Notes: generated by a model not told the origin, from the letters alone. A stretch of DNA of 64,000 nt from Thermoclostridium stercorarium subsp. stercorarium DSM 8532 (GCF_000331995.1 NC_020134.1:841461-905460), one strand, 5' to 3'; positions 20,599 to 30,072 are shown, counted from the first letter of the stretch. A program made the numbers and translations.

Positions 20599-23500
20599 TT
20601 AAATCAATACGGTGCCATGAAATACGATTTCAGCGTCTCCGGTGAGAATCACCGTTTCTTCGGAGTAATTCACCGTTACTTCCCCGCCTTTGACGATTAC
20701 ACGAATATCCTTTCCTTTCTGCAAGAAGCCGTTTAAAGTTGCCGCTACAACCGCGGCGCAGGCTCCGGTGCCACAAGCCATGGTTTCGCCGTTGCCTCGC
20801 TCCCATACCCGTATTTTGATCGTTTTTTCATCAAGTATTTGAACAAATTCGGTATTTACCCGTTCTGGAAAGAACTGATGGTTCTCAAACAGCGGGCCGA
20901 TGGTTTCGAGGTCGAGAATATCGACGTTCTTTTGAAAGACAACGCAGTGAGGGTTACCCATTGACAGGCATGTGACTTCATATTCGGTGTCGCCCACCTG
21001 AAGGGGATATGCAATTACCATATTCTCGGACTGTTTTACGGGAATCCTTTCGGGTTTTAATTCAGGGCGTCCCATATCCACTGAAACTCTGGCCGCTTTG
21101 CCATCCTTTGTTATAAGGAATAATGTTTTAACACCGCTGATTGTTTCAATTTTTAAATTCTTTTTGCGGATACCTTTGATATCATACAGGTATTTTCCCA
21201 CACACCGAATTGCGTTACCCGACATGCCGCCTTCGCTGCCGTCCATATTGAACATTCTCATTTTGGCGTCGGCGATGTCAGAACGATATATCAGAACCAC
21301 TCCGTCCCCGCCTACTCCGTAATGGCGATCGGACAGATAAACCGACAGAGATTCGGGAGAAGGAACGGGCTGTTCAAAACAATCAATATAGATATAATCG
21401 TTTCCGGCGCTTTGCATTTTCGTAAACCTGATCTGCAGGCGTTCAGTGCGCATGTTGCGGATATCAACCAGCTCGGTATTTATTTCGCTGTACCTGCTTA
21501 AGAGACTGTCCGCAAGGGCCATTGCGGTATCCACAGAGGTAAGGCACGGAATACCCAGTGAAACGGCTTTACGGCGGAGCTTGACGCTGTCTCTGGCAGG
21601 AATCCGGCCCTTTGTGGACGTGGAGAGAATATATTTGATTTTGCCGGTATCAAGGAGGGTGCTGCAGTTGTCTTCGCTTTCGTGAATTTTTCTGACGGTC
21701 GTCACATTAAGGCCAGACTTTCTTAAAACTTCAGCGGTACCTGCCGTTGCATATAGCGCAAACCCAAGTGCGTCAAACTTTTTCGCAACGTCGGTAATAT
21801 CATTTTTGTCAGAGTTGCGTACGGTGATTAAAATGCCGTCTGATTTATACATTTTATATCCTGCAGCCACAAGCCCTTTATATAAGGCCTCGGAAAGATT
21901 TCTGCCTATTCCCATCACTTCACCGGTGGATTTCATTTCAGGTCCAAGCTGAGTGTCAAGATCCACAAGCTTTTCAAAGGAAAATACCGGTACTTTCACC
22001 GCGGTGTAAGGAGAGGTTTTATATATACCGCATCCATACGGCATATCCTTAAGCTTTTCACCCAAACTTACCCGTAGAGCCAGTTCAACCATCGGAATGC
22101 CGGTGATTTTGCTCAGAAACGGCACGGTACGTGATGCCCTCGGATTAACCTCAATCACATAAATTTCCTCATCCCTGACAATGAATTGGATATTTACAAT
22201 TCCTATTGCTTTCAAACCTTCGCAAAGCCTTTTTGTTATGTCTGTTAATTTTTCTGCAATATGGTCATAAATATGGGTCGCGGGATAAACGGCTATGCTG
22301 TCGCCTGAGTGAATGCCGGCGCGTTCAATATGTTCCATAATTCCGGGTATAAGTACATCTGTTCCGTCGTAAATTGCATCTATTTCAATTTCCCTGCCCG
22401 ATATATACTTATCAATCAACACAGGGTTCTCAATGCCTTGCTCAAGAATAATTTTCATATACTCTTCCACATCGGCATCCGAAAAGGCTATTGTCATATT
22501 TTGTCCGCCCAGCACATAGGAAGGACGGAGTAAAACCGGATAGCCAAGTGTTTGCGCGGCGGTTTTCGCTTCTTCCAGTGTGCGTACGGTAAAACCGCGG
22601 GGACGTATTAAATTAAGTTTTTCGAGCAAGGCATCGAAACGTTGCCTGTCCTCGGCCATGTCTATGCTGTCGGCACAAGTGCCTATTATGTTAATTCCTT
22701 TGTTTTTTAATGTCTTTGTAAGTTTGATGGCCGTCTGGCCGCCAAATGCGACAACCACGCCCACAGGATTTTCCTGCTCAATAACATGCAGGACGTCTTC
22801 CGGGTACAGCGGTTCAAAATAGAGCCTGTCGGACATGTCAAAATCGGTGGATACCGTTTCAGGATTATTGTTGATAATTACAACCCTGTATCCCAGTTTA
22901 CGCAGTGCATTTGCACAATGTACAGCCGCATAGTCGAATTCAATTCCCTGACCGATCCTGATTGGGCCTGAACCGAGGACAACAACGGTTTTTCTGTCAT
23001 CCGGCACTTCGGTTTCTGCTTCGTTTTCCCCGCCTGTTTCGGGAAGATTGTAACCTGAATAGAAATACGGAGTTTGGGCTTCAAATTCTCCGGCACAAGT
23101 ATCCACCATTTTATAAACAGGGGAGACATGGTAATCAGGTTCGTAACCTGTAATTTTGCGTATTGCGGCATCGGTGTAACCCAGTTTTTTTGCGGCAACA
23201 TATTCATCGAAGGATATTTTTCTGTTTCTGATTTTATTCTCAAACTGCACCAAATTTTCAATTTTATATAAAAACCACCTGTCAATTCTGGAAAGTTCAA
23301 AAATCTCATCTACTGTGATTTTTCTGCGTATGGCTTCATATATCATAAACAACCGTTCGTCGTTGGCTTCCCTGATGCCCTGCAGTAATGTTCCGGTTGG
23401 CATTTGGGATATTTTCGGAATATTTAATGTGTCGGAGGACAGTTCAAGACCCCGGACTGCTTTCAGGAGCGCGGCCTCAAAACAGTCGGCGATGGCCATA

Positions 23501-24645
23501 ACCTCGCCTGTTGCCTTCATCTGCGTTCCTAAATTGCGCTTTGCATAAACAAATTTGTCGAAAGGCCATCTTGGAATCTTTACCGTAACATAGTCAAGAG
23601 CGGGTTCAAAAGCAGCATAAGTGGTGCCGGTAATGGAATTTCTTATTTCATCCAGCCTGTATCCTATGGCTATTTTTGTAGCCACCTTTGCTATTGGGTA
23701 GCCGGTCGCTTTGGAGGCCAGCGCCGATGATCGTGAAACACGGGGATTGACTTCTATTACCGCATATTCAAAAGAATTGGGATTTAGTGCGAACTGGCAG
23801 TTACAGCCACCTTCCACGCCCAATGCCGAAACAATTTTCAGTGCCGCACTGCGCAGCATTTGGTATTCCCTATCTGAAAGAGTCACGGCAGGCGCTATGA
23901 CAATACTGTCCCCGGTATGAATGCCAACGGGATCGAAGTTTTCCATGGAACAGACGGTAATGGCGTTACCGGCCCGGTCGCGTATGACTTCAAATTCGAT
24001 TTCCTTCCATCCGTAGACGCTTTTTTCTATCAGCACCTGATGTATCGGAGAAAGGGACAAGCCGTTTTTTACAATTTCCAATAACTCCTCGTCATTTCCG
24101 GCTATTCCTCCGCCCGTGCCGCCGAGAGTAAAAGCCGGGCGTACTATGACGGGGTATCCGATCCTTCGGGCGTAAAAGACTGCATCTTCGCATGTATTGG
24201 CTATCTCGGAAGGAATACACGGCTCACCGATGGACAGCATTGTTTCCTTGAAAAGCTGCCTGTCTTCGGAACGCCTGATGCACTCGGGAGATGAACCCAG
24301 CAGGCGGACGTTGTGTTTTTCCAGAAAACCGTCCCGCGCAAGCTGCATGCAAAGGTTCAGGGCCGTTTGACCTCCCAGCCCGGACAGGATGCTGTCGGGC
24401 CGTTCCTTTTCAATAATCCTTTTAAGCGTGGTCAGTGTGAGAGGTTCTATATAAATTTTGTCCGCCATTGAGGGATCGGTCATAATTGTAGCAGGGTTTG
24501 AGTTGACAAGGATAATTTCAATTCCTTCTTCTTTGAGCGCGCGGCAGGCCTGTGTACCGGCATAATCGAATTCAGCGGCCTGACCTATGACAATCGGGCC
24601 CGAGCCCACCACCAATACCCGTTTGATGCTTTTATCTCTTGGCAT
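20599..24645 (-). CDS. carB-dapF: Fusion: carbamoyl-phosphate synthase large subunit plus diaminopimelate epimerase
   Basis: One uninterrupted 1348-residue frame encodes two enzymes. Residues 1 to about 1064 are a complete CarB: two ATP-grasp halves beginning VLVVGSGPIVIGQAAEFDYA and VVVLGSGPIRIGQGIEFDYA, each with its NPR motif (IEVNPRVSRSS, IEVNPRASRTV), and the regulatory MGS domain ending SRYSEINTELVDIRNM. Residues from about 1065 are a complete DapF: MQSAGNDYIYID, the first catalytic Cys in SGNAIRCVGKYLYD and the second in MACGTGACAAVVAA. CarB makes carbamoyl phosphate for pyrimidines and arginine; DapF makes meso-diaminopimelate for lysine and peptidoglycan. There is no linker, and no ribosome binding site before the internal ATGs at 21453 or 21417. 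It overlaps carA by 14 bases. Confidence 0.9.
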   Translation of the reverse strand: MPRDKSIKRVLVVGSGPIVIGQAAEFDYAGTQACRALKEEGIEIILVNSNPATIMTDPSMADKIYIEPLTLTTLKRIIEKERPDSILSGLGGQTALNLCMQLARDGFLEKHNVRLLGSSPECIRRSEDRQLFKETMLSIGEPCIPSEIANTCEDAVFYARRIGYPVIVRPAFTLGGTGGGIAGNDEELLEIVKNGLSLSPIHQVLIEKSVYGWKEIEFEVIRDRAGNAITVCSMENFDPVGIHTGDSIVIAPAVTLSDREYQMLRSAALKIVSALGVEGGCNCQFALNPNSFEYAVIEVNPRVSRSSALASKATGYPIAKVATKIAIGYRLDEIRNSITGTTYAAFEPALDYVTVKIPRWPFDKFVYAKRNLGTQMKATGEVMAIADCFEAALLKAVRGLELSSDTLNIPKISQMPTGTLLQGIREANDERLFMIYEAIRRKITVDEIFELSRIDRWFLYKIENLVQFENKIRNRKISFDEYVAAKKLGYTDAAIRKITGYEPDYHVSPVYKMVDTCAGEFEAQTPYFYSGYNLPETGGENEAETEVPDDRKTVVVLGSGPIRIGQGIEFDYAAVHCANALRKLGYRVVIINNNPETVSTDFDMSDRLYFEPLYPEDVLHVIEQENPVGVVVAFGGQTAIKLTKTLKNKGINIIGTCADSIDMAEDRQRFDALLEKLNLIRPRGFTVRTLEEAKTAAQTLGYPVLLRPSYVLGGQNMTIAFSDADVEEYMKIILEQGIENPVLIDKYISGREIEIDAIYDGTDVLIPGIMEHIERAGIHSGDSIAVYPATHIYDHIAEKLTDITKRLCEGLKAIGIVNIQFIVRDEEIYVIEVNPRASRTVPFLSKITGIPMVELALRVSLGEKLKDMPYGCGIYKTSPYTAVKVPVFSFEKLVDLDTQLGPEMKSTGEVMGIGRNLSEALYKGLVAAGYKMYKSDGILITVRNSDKNDITDVAKKFDALGFALYATAGTAEVLRKSGLNVTTVRKIHESEDNCSTLLDTGKIKYILSTSTKGRIPARDSVKLRRKAVSLGIPCLTSVDTAMALADSLLSRYSEINTELVDIRNMRTERLQIRFTKMQSAGNDYIYIDCFEQPVPSPESLSVYLSDRHYGVGGDGVVLIYRSDIADAKMRMFNMDGSEGGMSGNAIRCVGKYLYDIKGIRKKNLKIETISGVKTLFLITKDGKAARVSVDMGRPELKPERIPVKQSENMVIAYPLQVGDTEYEVTCLSMGNPHCVVFQKNVDILDLETIGPLFENHQFFPERVNTEFVQILDEKTIKIRVWERGNGETMACGTGACAAVVAATLNGFLQKGKDIRVIVKGGEVTVNYSEETVILTGDAEIVFHGTVLI

Positions 24646-25708
24646 AGTTAACCTCCATAAGTCTGATAAATTCGTCGAACAAAAAGTCGGTATCCTTCGG
24701 TCCGGCGCAAGCCTCAGGATGGAACTGCACCGAAAACGCCGGAAAGTTTTTATAAATAAGTCCTTCGTTCGAAAGATCGTTTATATTTGTAAACAGTTCG
24801 TCGGCAATGTCTGGCTTTATACTGTCCGAAACAACCGCGTACCCGTGGTTCTGGGATGTAATATGTATTTTGCCGTTCCGGGTGTCACGGACAGGGTGGT
24901 TTGCTCCCCGATGCCCGAATTTCAGCTTTTGGGTCCGGAAACCATTGGCAAGGGCCAGTAGCTGGTGGCCCAGGCATATACCCATCGTCGGAATTTTATG
25001 GGGAAGCAGTTTCTTCAGTGTTTCAATTACTTCCGTGTTGTCGGCGGGATCCCCCGGACCGTTTGACAGAAAGAGGCCGTCGGGCGCAAGGCTGAGAATT
25101 TCGTCCGCAGGAGTGTTATGGGGGAGGACATATATATCACAGTTCCGTTTTAGCAGCGACCGTATAATGTTCTCCTTGACGCCGAAATCGAGAAGAGCGA
25201 TTCTGTAGCGCCCGTTGCGGCAAAAGCGGCGAATTTGCTTTGTGCTGACCTTTTCCACGGGCTTTTCTATGCGGTAGTTTCTGACGGCATTTATATCCGC
25301 TTTGTTTAAATCATCGGTAATCATGCCGTTCATTGTGCCCGAGCGACGAAGGATTTTGGTAAGAGCACGGGTATCAATGCCGTACATGCCCACGATGCCG
25401 TGCTTTTTCAGGAAACTGTCAAGATCAGACTGGCTGCGGAAATTCGACGGTGTAAGGCAATATTCCTTCACAATATAGGCGGATACGCTGATTTTCCCGC
25501 TTTCCGCGTCTTCAGGCATTACTCCGTAATTACCTATAAGAGGAAAGGTCTGTACTACTGCCTGACCGGTATAGCTTAAATCGGTAAGCGTCTCAACATA
25601 TCCCGTCATCGCAGTGGTGAATACCACTTCGGCGATAACATCTTTTGATGCACCGAAGGCTTTGCCTTCAAATATCATTCCGTTTTCCAAAATGAGATAT
25701 CTCTTCAT
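24632..25708 (-). CDS. carA: Carbamoyl-phosphate synthase small (glutaminase) subunit
   Basis: CarA hydrolyses glutamine and passes ammonia to CarB. The 358-residue protein has the N-terminal small-chain domain (YLILENGMIFEGKAFG, TDLSYTGQAVVQTFPLIGNY, residues 1-150) and a class I glutamine amidotransferase domain. The nucleophile elbow is GICLGHQLLALA, and the His-Glu pair is in FSVQFHPEACAGP. A TTG at 25729 is in frame, but GGAGGG lies ten bases before the ATG at 25708. Its end overlaps carB by 14 bases, so translation is likely coupled. purF ends 45 bases upstream on the same strand. Confidence 0.95.
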   Translation of the reverse strand: MKRYLILENGMIFEGKAFGASKDVIAEVVFTTAMTGYVETLTDLSYTGQAVVQTFPLIGNYGVMPEDAESGKISVSAYIVKEYCLTPSNFRSQSDLDSFLKKHGIVGMYGIDTRALTKILRRSGTMNGMITDDLNKADINAVRNYRIEKPVEKVSTKQIRRFCRNGRYRIALLDFGVKENIIRSLLKRNCDIYVLPHNTPADEILSLAPDGLFLSNGPGDPADNTEVIETLKKLLPHKIPTMGICLGHQLLALANGFRTQKLKFGHRGANHPVRDTRNGKIHITSQNHGYAVVSDSIKPDIADELFTNINDLSNEGLIYKNFPAFSVQFHPEACAGPKDTDFLFDEFIRLMEVNYAKR

Positions 25709-25753
25709 GAATACAAATCCCTCCGGCAAACAGCGGTTTAAACCGGGAATTTT

Positions 25754-27160
25754 TTACTCAAAACAATATTTATGGACATTTCGGATATCGGTTTTGTATT
25801 CGCCCGTAAAACAAGCGGTACAATATTTTTTTGTTCCGGTTTCGTCCGCGATGTATGGCAAATGCTCGACATTCAGATAGCCTAAAGAATCCACGCCGAT
25901 TATACGGGCAATTTCGTTCACCGAATATTTGCATGCAATCAGATTGTCCTTCGAGTCAATATCGGTGCCGTAATAGCACGGATTTACAAATGGCGGGGAA
26001 GTAACACGCAAATGCACCTCTTTCGCGCCTGCATCCCTTAAAAGTCTTACAATTCTTGCACTGGTGGTGCCACGGACTATCGAGTCATCCACAAGAATGA
26101 CCCGTTTTCCCGAAACGACATCGCGGACAGGGTTCAGTTTTATTTTCAGTAGTTCTTCGCGCATTTTCTGGGCAGGGGAAATAAAGGTCCGCCCGACATA
26201 TTTGTTCTTGATAAAACCTGTACCGTATGGGATGCTGCTGGCGCATGAATAACCAATGGCGCCGTCGATGCCTGAATCGGGGACTCCTACAACTATATCC
26301 GCGTCAACAGGATGATCCTTAGCAAGAAAAGCCCCTGCACGAAGCCTTGCCTTATGTACTGAATATCCGTCAATAACGGAATCGGGTCTGGCGAAATAAA
26401 TATATTCAAAAATGCACAAGGCTTCTTCAGCCTTTCCGCAGTTGTCATCTATGGAATACACGCCGCTTTCTTCAAACACAACTATTTCCCCCGGACGGAT
26501 GTCACGGATAAAGCGAGCTCCTACGGCGTCCAGCGCACAGCTTTCCGAAGCGATCACATATGTACCGTCGGAAGTTACCCCGTAGCAAAGAGGACGAAAC
26601 CCATGCTTGTCACGAACCGCCAACAGTTTGTTTTCAGTCATTAAAATCAGGGAATACGCCCCTTCGAGTATGTCCATCGCCGAAAGCACTGCATCTTCAA
26701 TTTCGGGTTTTTTAATGCGTTCATTTGTGATAACATAGGAAATAACTTCGGTATCACTGGTGGTGTGGAAAATTGCCCCGTCCATTTCCAACGCATGGCG
26801 TAACTGAAATGCATTTACGATATTTCCGTTATGCACAGTGGACAGCGTGCCCTTTAAATGTTTTACAACGAGAGGCTGTGCATTGGCCCTGCCCGAATTC
26901 CCGGTGGTGCCGTAACGCACATGCCCTATTGCCATGTTACCTGTTCCAAGCGAATCCATTATTTTTTCGGTGAGCACTTCCTGAACAAGTCCCACGTCCT
27001 TATGCAAAAGTATTTCTTTGCCGTTGTTTACTGCTATGCCGCAGCTTTCCTGCCCTCTGTGCTGAAGGGCGTACAGGCCATAATAGGTAAGCAATGCGAC
27101 ATTTTCTTTTCTTGTGCCGTATACTCCGAAAACACCGCATTCTTCACGGATTTCGCGCAT
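25754..27160 (-). CDS. purF: Amidophosphoribosyltransferase
   Basis: PurF makes phosphoribosylamine, the first committed step of purine synthesis. After a short propeptide (MREIREE) the mature enzyme would start at the nucleophilic Cys of CGVFGVYG. The PRPP-binding signature is RVILVDDSIVRGTTSARIV. Cysteines in EEALCIFEY, VNPCYYGTD and KKYCTACFTG fit the four ligands of the [4Fe-4S] cluster found in the Bacillus type. The frame extends to 27223, but the ATG at 27160 gives the correct propeptide. It heads a purF-carA-carB/dapF unit rather than a full pur cluster. Confidence 0.94.
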   Translation of the reverse strand: MREIREECGVFGVYGTRKENVALLTYYGLYALQHRGQESCGIAVNNGKEILLHKDVGLVQEVLTEKIMDSLGTGNMAIGHVRYGTTGNSGRANAQPLVVKHLKGTLSTVHNGNIVNAFQLRHALEMDGAIFHTTSDTEVISYVITNERIKKPEIEDAVLSAMDILEGAYSLILMTENKLLAVRDKHGFRPLCYGVTSDGTYVIASESCALDAVGARFIRDIRPGEIVVFEESGVYSIDDNCGKAEEALCIFEYIYFARPDSVIDGYSVHKARLRAGAFLAKDHPVDADIVVGVPDSGIDGAIGYSCASSIPYGTGFIKNKYVGRTFISPAQKMREELLKIKLNPVRDVVSGKRVILVDDSIVRGTTSARIVRLLRDAGAKEVHLRVTSPPFVNPCYYGTDIDSKDNLIACKYSVNEIARIIGVDSLGYLNVEHLPYIADETGTKKYCTACFTGEYKTDIRNVHKYCFE

Positions 27161-27256
27161 TGTTTTCACACCCTGCAAGGTAATATTTCTGCTTTTGCGG
27201 AGACGGGCAGCAAAGAAGGCCACGAATCAATAGTTTTACGGATACCCCGAAACCGC

Positions 27257-27311
27257 AAAAAAAAAAAAAACAAAGGAGCCCGCACCTTTTATATGTGCAA
27301 GAACTCCTTTG
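27257..27311 (-). terminator. Promoter-proximal terminator hairpin in the purF leader
   Basis: On the minus strand CAAAGGAG pairs with CTCCTTTG, with an inner GCAC-GTGC stem, and an uninterrupted run of 14 U follows. No minus-strand gene lies upstream, so it is not the end of another operon. It falls between the purF promoter and the purF start, about 95 bases before the ATG, and would act as an attenuator. The hairpin and U tract are plain; regulation is inferred. Confidence 0.8.
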
Positions 27312-27322
27312 TTCTTACTAAT

Positions 27323-27351
27323 ACTATATATTTTCGTCGGGCAGTTGTCAA
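27323..27351 (-). promoter_or_regulatory. Sigma-A type promoter for purF-carA-carB/dapF
   Basis: On the minus strand TTGACA (27346-27351), a 17-base spacer and TATAGT (27323-27328). Transcription should start near 27316, only a few bases before the terminator hairpin. Confidence 0.8.
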
Positions 27352-27560
27352 TAGAAGTGAAGGATTACGTTCCCCTTCTGTTTAAAGACCGTGTTAAAAG
27401 ACGGGCCTTCTTAGAGCCTGCAGCGTTCATTTAAAATTTTAAAGTTTCAGAAATATTTGAAACTAAAATTGTGTATTTATAAATTTTTGCAGGAATTATT
27501 AAACCATATGAAGAAAAACATAAGGGGAATTATGTTATCTTTTTGGGGAGGGATTTGTTT

Positions 27561-27767
27561 GTGGCCCGGAAAGTGTTGTCCGACGTGCAGAAGAAGGCAG
27601 AAAACGATTTGACTGTTATACTGATTGTGACTTTTACAGTTCTTGGAATTTATTTTGAGTCGTTAACAGTGTTCCTGATAATTTTCGGTATGTTACTGGC
27701 TAAAGATTTTACTAAAAATGCGTGGGGCTGTATTTTTGTTTTCGTGTTTCTGTGGAATGCGTTTTAG
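27561..27767 (+). CDS. Small two-segment membrane protein, unknown
   Basis: GGGAGGG lies eight bases before a GTG, opening a 68-residue frame. The product has a charged start (ARKVLSDVQKKAEND) and two hydrophobic stretches (LTVILIVTFTVLGIYF and LTVFLIIFGMLLA), then a short tail ending GCIFVFVFLWNAF. It resembles no family I know. A hairpin with both orientations usable as a terminator follows. It may be a real small membrane protein, since the ribosome binding site and terminator are well placed, but composition alone cannot prove it. Confidence 0.45.
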   Translation: MARKVLSDVQKKAENDLTVILIVTFTVLGIYFESLTVFLIIFGMLLAKDFTKNAWGCIFVFVFLWNAF

Positions 27768-27801
27768 CCTTTCAGAAGTTTTTACGGGGTTAACAGCGGA
27801 C

Positions 27802-27840
27802 AAAAAACGGGGCCGTCTTAAAATGTTTTAAGGCAGCCCC
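27802..27840. terminator. Bidirectional intrinsic terminator
   Basis: GGGGCCGTCTTAAAA pairs with TTTTAAGGCAGCCCC across two bases. On the minus strand TTTTTT follows and ends the YhcH gene. On the plus strand it lies 35 bases past the small membrane protein. Confidence 0.8.
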
Positions 27841-27849
27841 TGTTGGCGG

Positions 27850-28302
27850 TTACAGTTTTACTTTTACCACAATTTTTTTGATATTTGATGCTTCGTCATA
27901 AATGCATTTGGGCTTATGCCCGTCCCATGGATAAAGGATTGCGTACATTCCGTCAGTCAGGCGGATGTCGGTGCCGGCCTGGTTTTCATAAAAAGTAATG
28001 TCCTTTTCAGCGTTGTAGCCTGTGCTGGATACGAGTGTATTTCTTGGCGCGTAGCCGATAATTTCTTTTCCGCGGACGATATATTGGATGTCGATATATT
28101 TGTCGTGGCTTTCCCATTTGCACTGATCCGACGGCAGTGTGGTGTAGGATTGTACCAGCGCATATACGTCATTTCCGTCAATTTCATAACGGCCATCCTC
28201 TTTTTCGTTTTGATGAAATTCCCGGATAAATCGGAAGGCTTTTTGAAAGCCGGGATGCAAAGCCTCGTACAGTTTGGAGTTTTCCAATGAATCGATTATC
28301 AT
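27850..28302 (-). CDS. YhcH/YjgK/YiaL family protein (DUF386)
   Basis: The 150-residue protein is a single cupin-like beta domain. Conserved stretches are YEIDGNDVYALVQSYTT, the KWESHDKYIDIQYIVRGKE core, and YAILYPWDGHKPKC with a His near the end. The family includes EbgC and YiaL and is usually found with sugar or sialic-acid catabolism; some members act as sugar anomerases. A role in handling a sugar anomer or oligosaccharide is likely from the GH28 gene nearby, but not shown. A ribosome binding site (AGGAG) precedes the ATG. Confidence 0.87.
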   Translation of the reverse strand: MIIDSLENSKLYEALHPGFQKAFRFIREFHQNEKEDGRYEIDGNDVYALVQSYTTLPSDQCKWESHDKYIDIQYIVRGKEIIGYAPRNTLVSSTGYNAEKDITFYENQAGTDIRLTDGMYAILYPWDGHKPKCIYDEASNIKKIVVKVKL

Positions 28303-28704
28303 GTTTTTCAGCTCCTTTGTGCATGGTTTTTGATTTACCGTTTTTTATCATATACCAGAACTACCTTCCGGGCAATACCGGTGGCTGTTAAAAAGGGTAT
28401 GCGGGCGGATTTGGCTTGACAAATAAGAAAATGCATGTGTAAAATGTTAAAAATTGTGCATGTGTTTGTGTAATTAAAATATTGCGGTTATAATGGATCA
28501 AAACCCTTTTATTCGTATATGTGAAATCTGCCAGCTGTCTGAGCAAATTTTCTTTGAAAGATTCATACAATAAACACTCTGAAACATGTTATAATAGATT
28601 CTTGCCGATTGCTTTATTCTGAAAGTGCCGCTTGGGTGAGTTATTTCCTGACAGGGCAGGTATGTTAAGCAGCAAAGGATGAAATTTTGAGGAGGCTAAT
28701 AAAG
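28303..28704. promoter_or_regulatory. Divergent intergenic region with promoter for GH28
   Basis: The region separates the YhcH gene from GH28. On the plus strand TTGACA at 28416-28421 and TAAAAT at 28440-28445 (18-base spacer) form a plausible promoter. A second TATAAT occurs at 28590-28595 without a good -35. No palindromic operator stands out. Confidence 0.45.
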
Positions 28705-30072
28705 ATGGGAAAAGTAAATATCGAACTGGCAGTGGACGCGGCCGGAGACGGAAGGACCGATTGCTCAAACGCCATACAGCGGGCCATTGATACGGTAAGT
28801 GCATCAGGAGGCGGAAAAGTGTATTTTAGGCCTGGAATATATCTTACCGGTTCGATTTTTTTAAAATCCGGCGTAACTCTTGAAATCGGAGAGGGAGTTG
28901 AATTACGCGGAATAATTGACGAAACCGCTTATCCTGATATCTGGACCCGTGTGGCCGGTATCGAGATGGAATGGCCAGCGGGGCTGATAAATGTGATCGG
29001 ACAAGCAAACGTGACGATAACAGGTAAAGGGACTATTGACGGTCAGGGATTTTACTGGTGGAATAAATACTGGGGAGAAGATCGGTTGGGAGGAATGAGA
29101 AAAGAATATACCGGGAAAGGTCTCAGATGGGCGGTGGATTATGACTGCAAACGCCCGAGAAATATCCTAATATATAATTCCTCTCAGGTCACATTAAGGG
29201 ATTTGACTTTGCGGCGCTCACCGTTCTGGAATGTACACATATGCTATTCAACGGACGTTTACGTATCGGGACTTGTAATAAAGGATAATGAAGGCCCGAG
29301 TACTGACGGCATTGACGTGGATTCTTCAAGGAATGTATTGATAGAAAACTGTAATATTGAATGCAATGATGACAACATATGTATAAAAGCAGGACGTGAT
29401 GCGGACGGGCTGCGTGTAAACAGGCCTTCGGAAAATATCGTGGTTCGAAACTGCAGCATAGGTTCAGGGGCGGGAGTTACGATCGGGAGTGAAACCTCAG
29501 GAAGTATCCGCAATGTGGAAATATATCAGATTAAAGCCAACGGTACCGACGGAGGCTTTCGTATTAAATCGGCCCTGACACGGGGCGGTGTTATAGAAAA
29601 TATCCGTGTGCATGATTTCGAAATGGTTAATGTACTAAGACCCTTTATTTTTCAGCTTAATTGGAATCCGAGTTACAGTTACGCTTCATTGCCTGAAAAC
29701 TGGAAAGGCAATATCCCGGCTCATTGGAAAGTGCTGACCGAACACGTGCCTGAAGAATTGGGAATTCCGACCGTCCGTAACATAGAAATATCGGGTGTTG
29801 TCGCCAAAAGTATCCATGAAATTTCGGAACTGAGTTCCGGTAAACATGCGGAGTCACAGGCCATGGAAATTGAGGCCCATCCGTCAAGGCCAATTACATG
29901 GGTAAAATGGAAAAATGTTTACATTGAAGCGGATAAAACAGGATATATCGAAAACGCGTCCGACTGGACGATGGAAAATGTCACGATACGCACCCGCGGT
30001 GGCGAGCCTGTCCGGATGAAAAACTGTGTCAATGTGCAGGCTCCGAAGGTAGAAAAAATGGAAGGCATATAA
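28705..30072 (+). CDS. GH28 family glycosidase (polygalacturonase-like), cytoplasmic
   Basis: The 455-residue protein is a right-handed beta-helix of glycoside hydrolase family 28, which hydrolyses galacturonan or rhamnogalacturonan by inversion. It starts with the characteristic DGRTDCSNAIQRAIDT block, then GTIDGQGFYWW. The catalytic Asp region is STDGIDVDSS and CNDDNICIKAG, followed by IGSGAGVTIGSE and the GGFRIKSA motif. The usual GHG histidine position reads GAG here. There is no signal peptide, so it should act on imported oligosaccharides. The frame opens at a TTG (28687) inside the ribosome binding site region; AGGAGG places the ATG at 28705. DUF362 follows 23 bases later. Confidence 0.9.
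   Translation: MGKVNIELAVDAAGDGRTDCSNAIQRAIDTVSASGGGKVYFRPGIYLTGSIFLKSGVTLEIGEGVELRGIIDETAYPDIWTRVAGIEMEWPAGLINVIGQANVTITGKGTIDGQGFYWWNKYWGEDRLGGMRKEYTGKGLRWAVDYDCKRPRNILIYNSSQVTLRDLTLRRSPFWNVHICYSTDVYVSGLVIKDNEGPSTDGIDVDSSRNVLIENCNIECNDDNICIKAGRDADGLRVNRPSENIVVRNCSIGSGAGVTIGSETSGSIRNVEIYQIKANGTDGGFRIKSALTRGGVIENIRVHDFEMVNVLRPFIFQLNWNPSYSYASLPENWKGNIPAHWKVLTEHVPEELGIPTVRNIEISGVVAKSIHEISELSSGKHAESQAMEIEAHPSRPITWVKWKNVYIEADKTGYIENASDWTMENVTIRTRGGEPVRMKNCVNVQAPKVEKMEGI

Noticed and set aside
22878..23309. A 143-codon minus-strand frame within carB
   Set aside because: It runs in another frame of the same strand through conserved CarB sequence.
27312..27540. Purine riboswitch upstream of purF
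   Set aside because: The conserved joining segments of the purine aptamer are absent, and the predicted transcript starts too near the hairpin to contain an aptamer.
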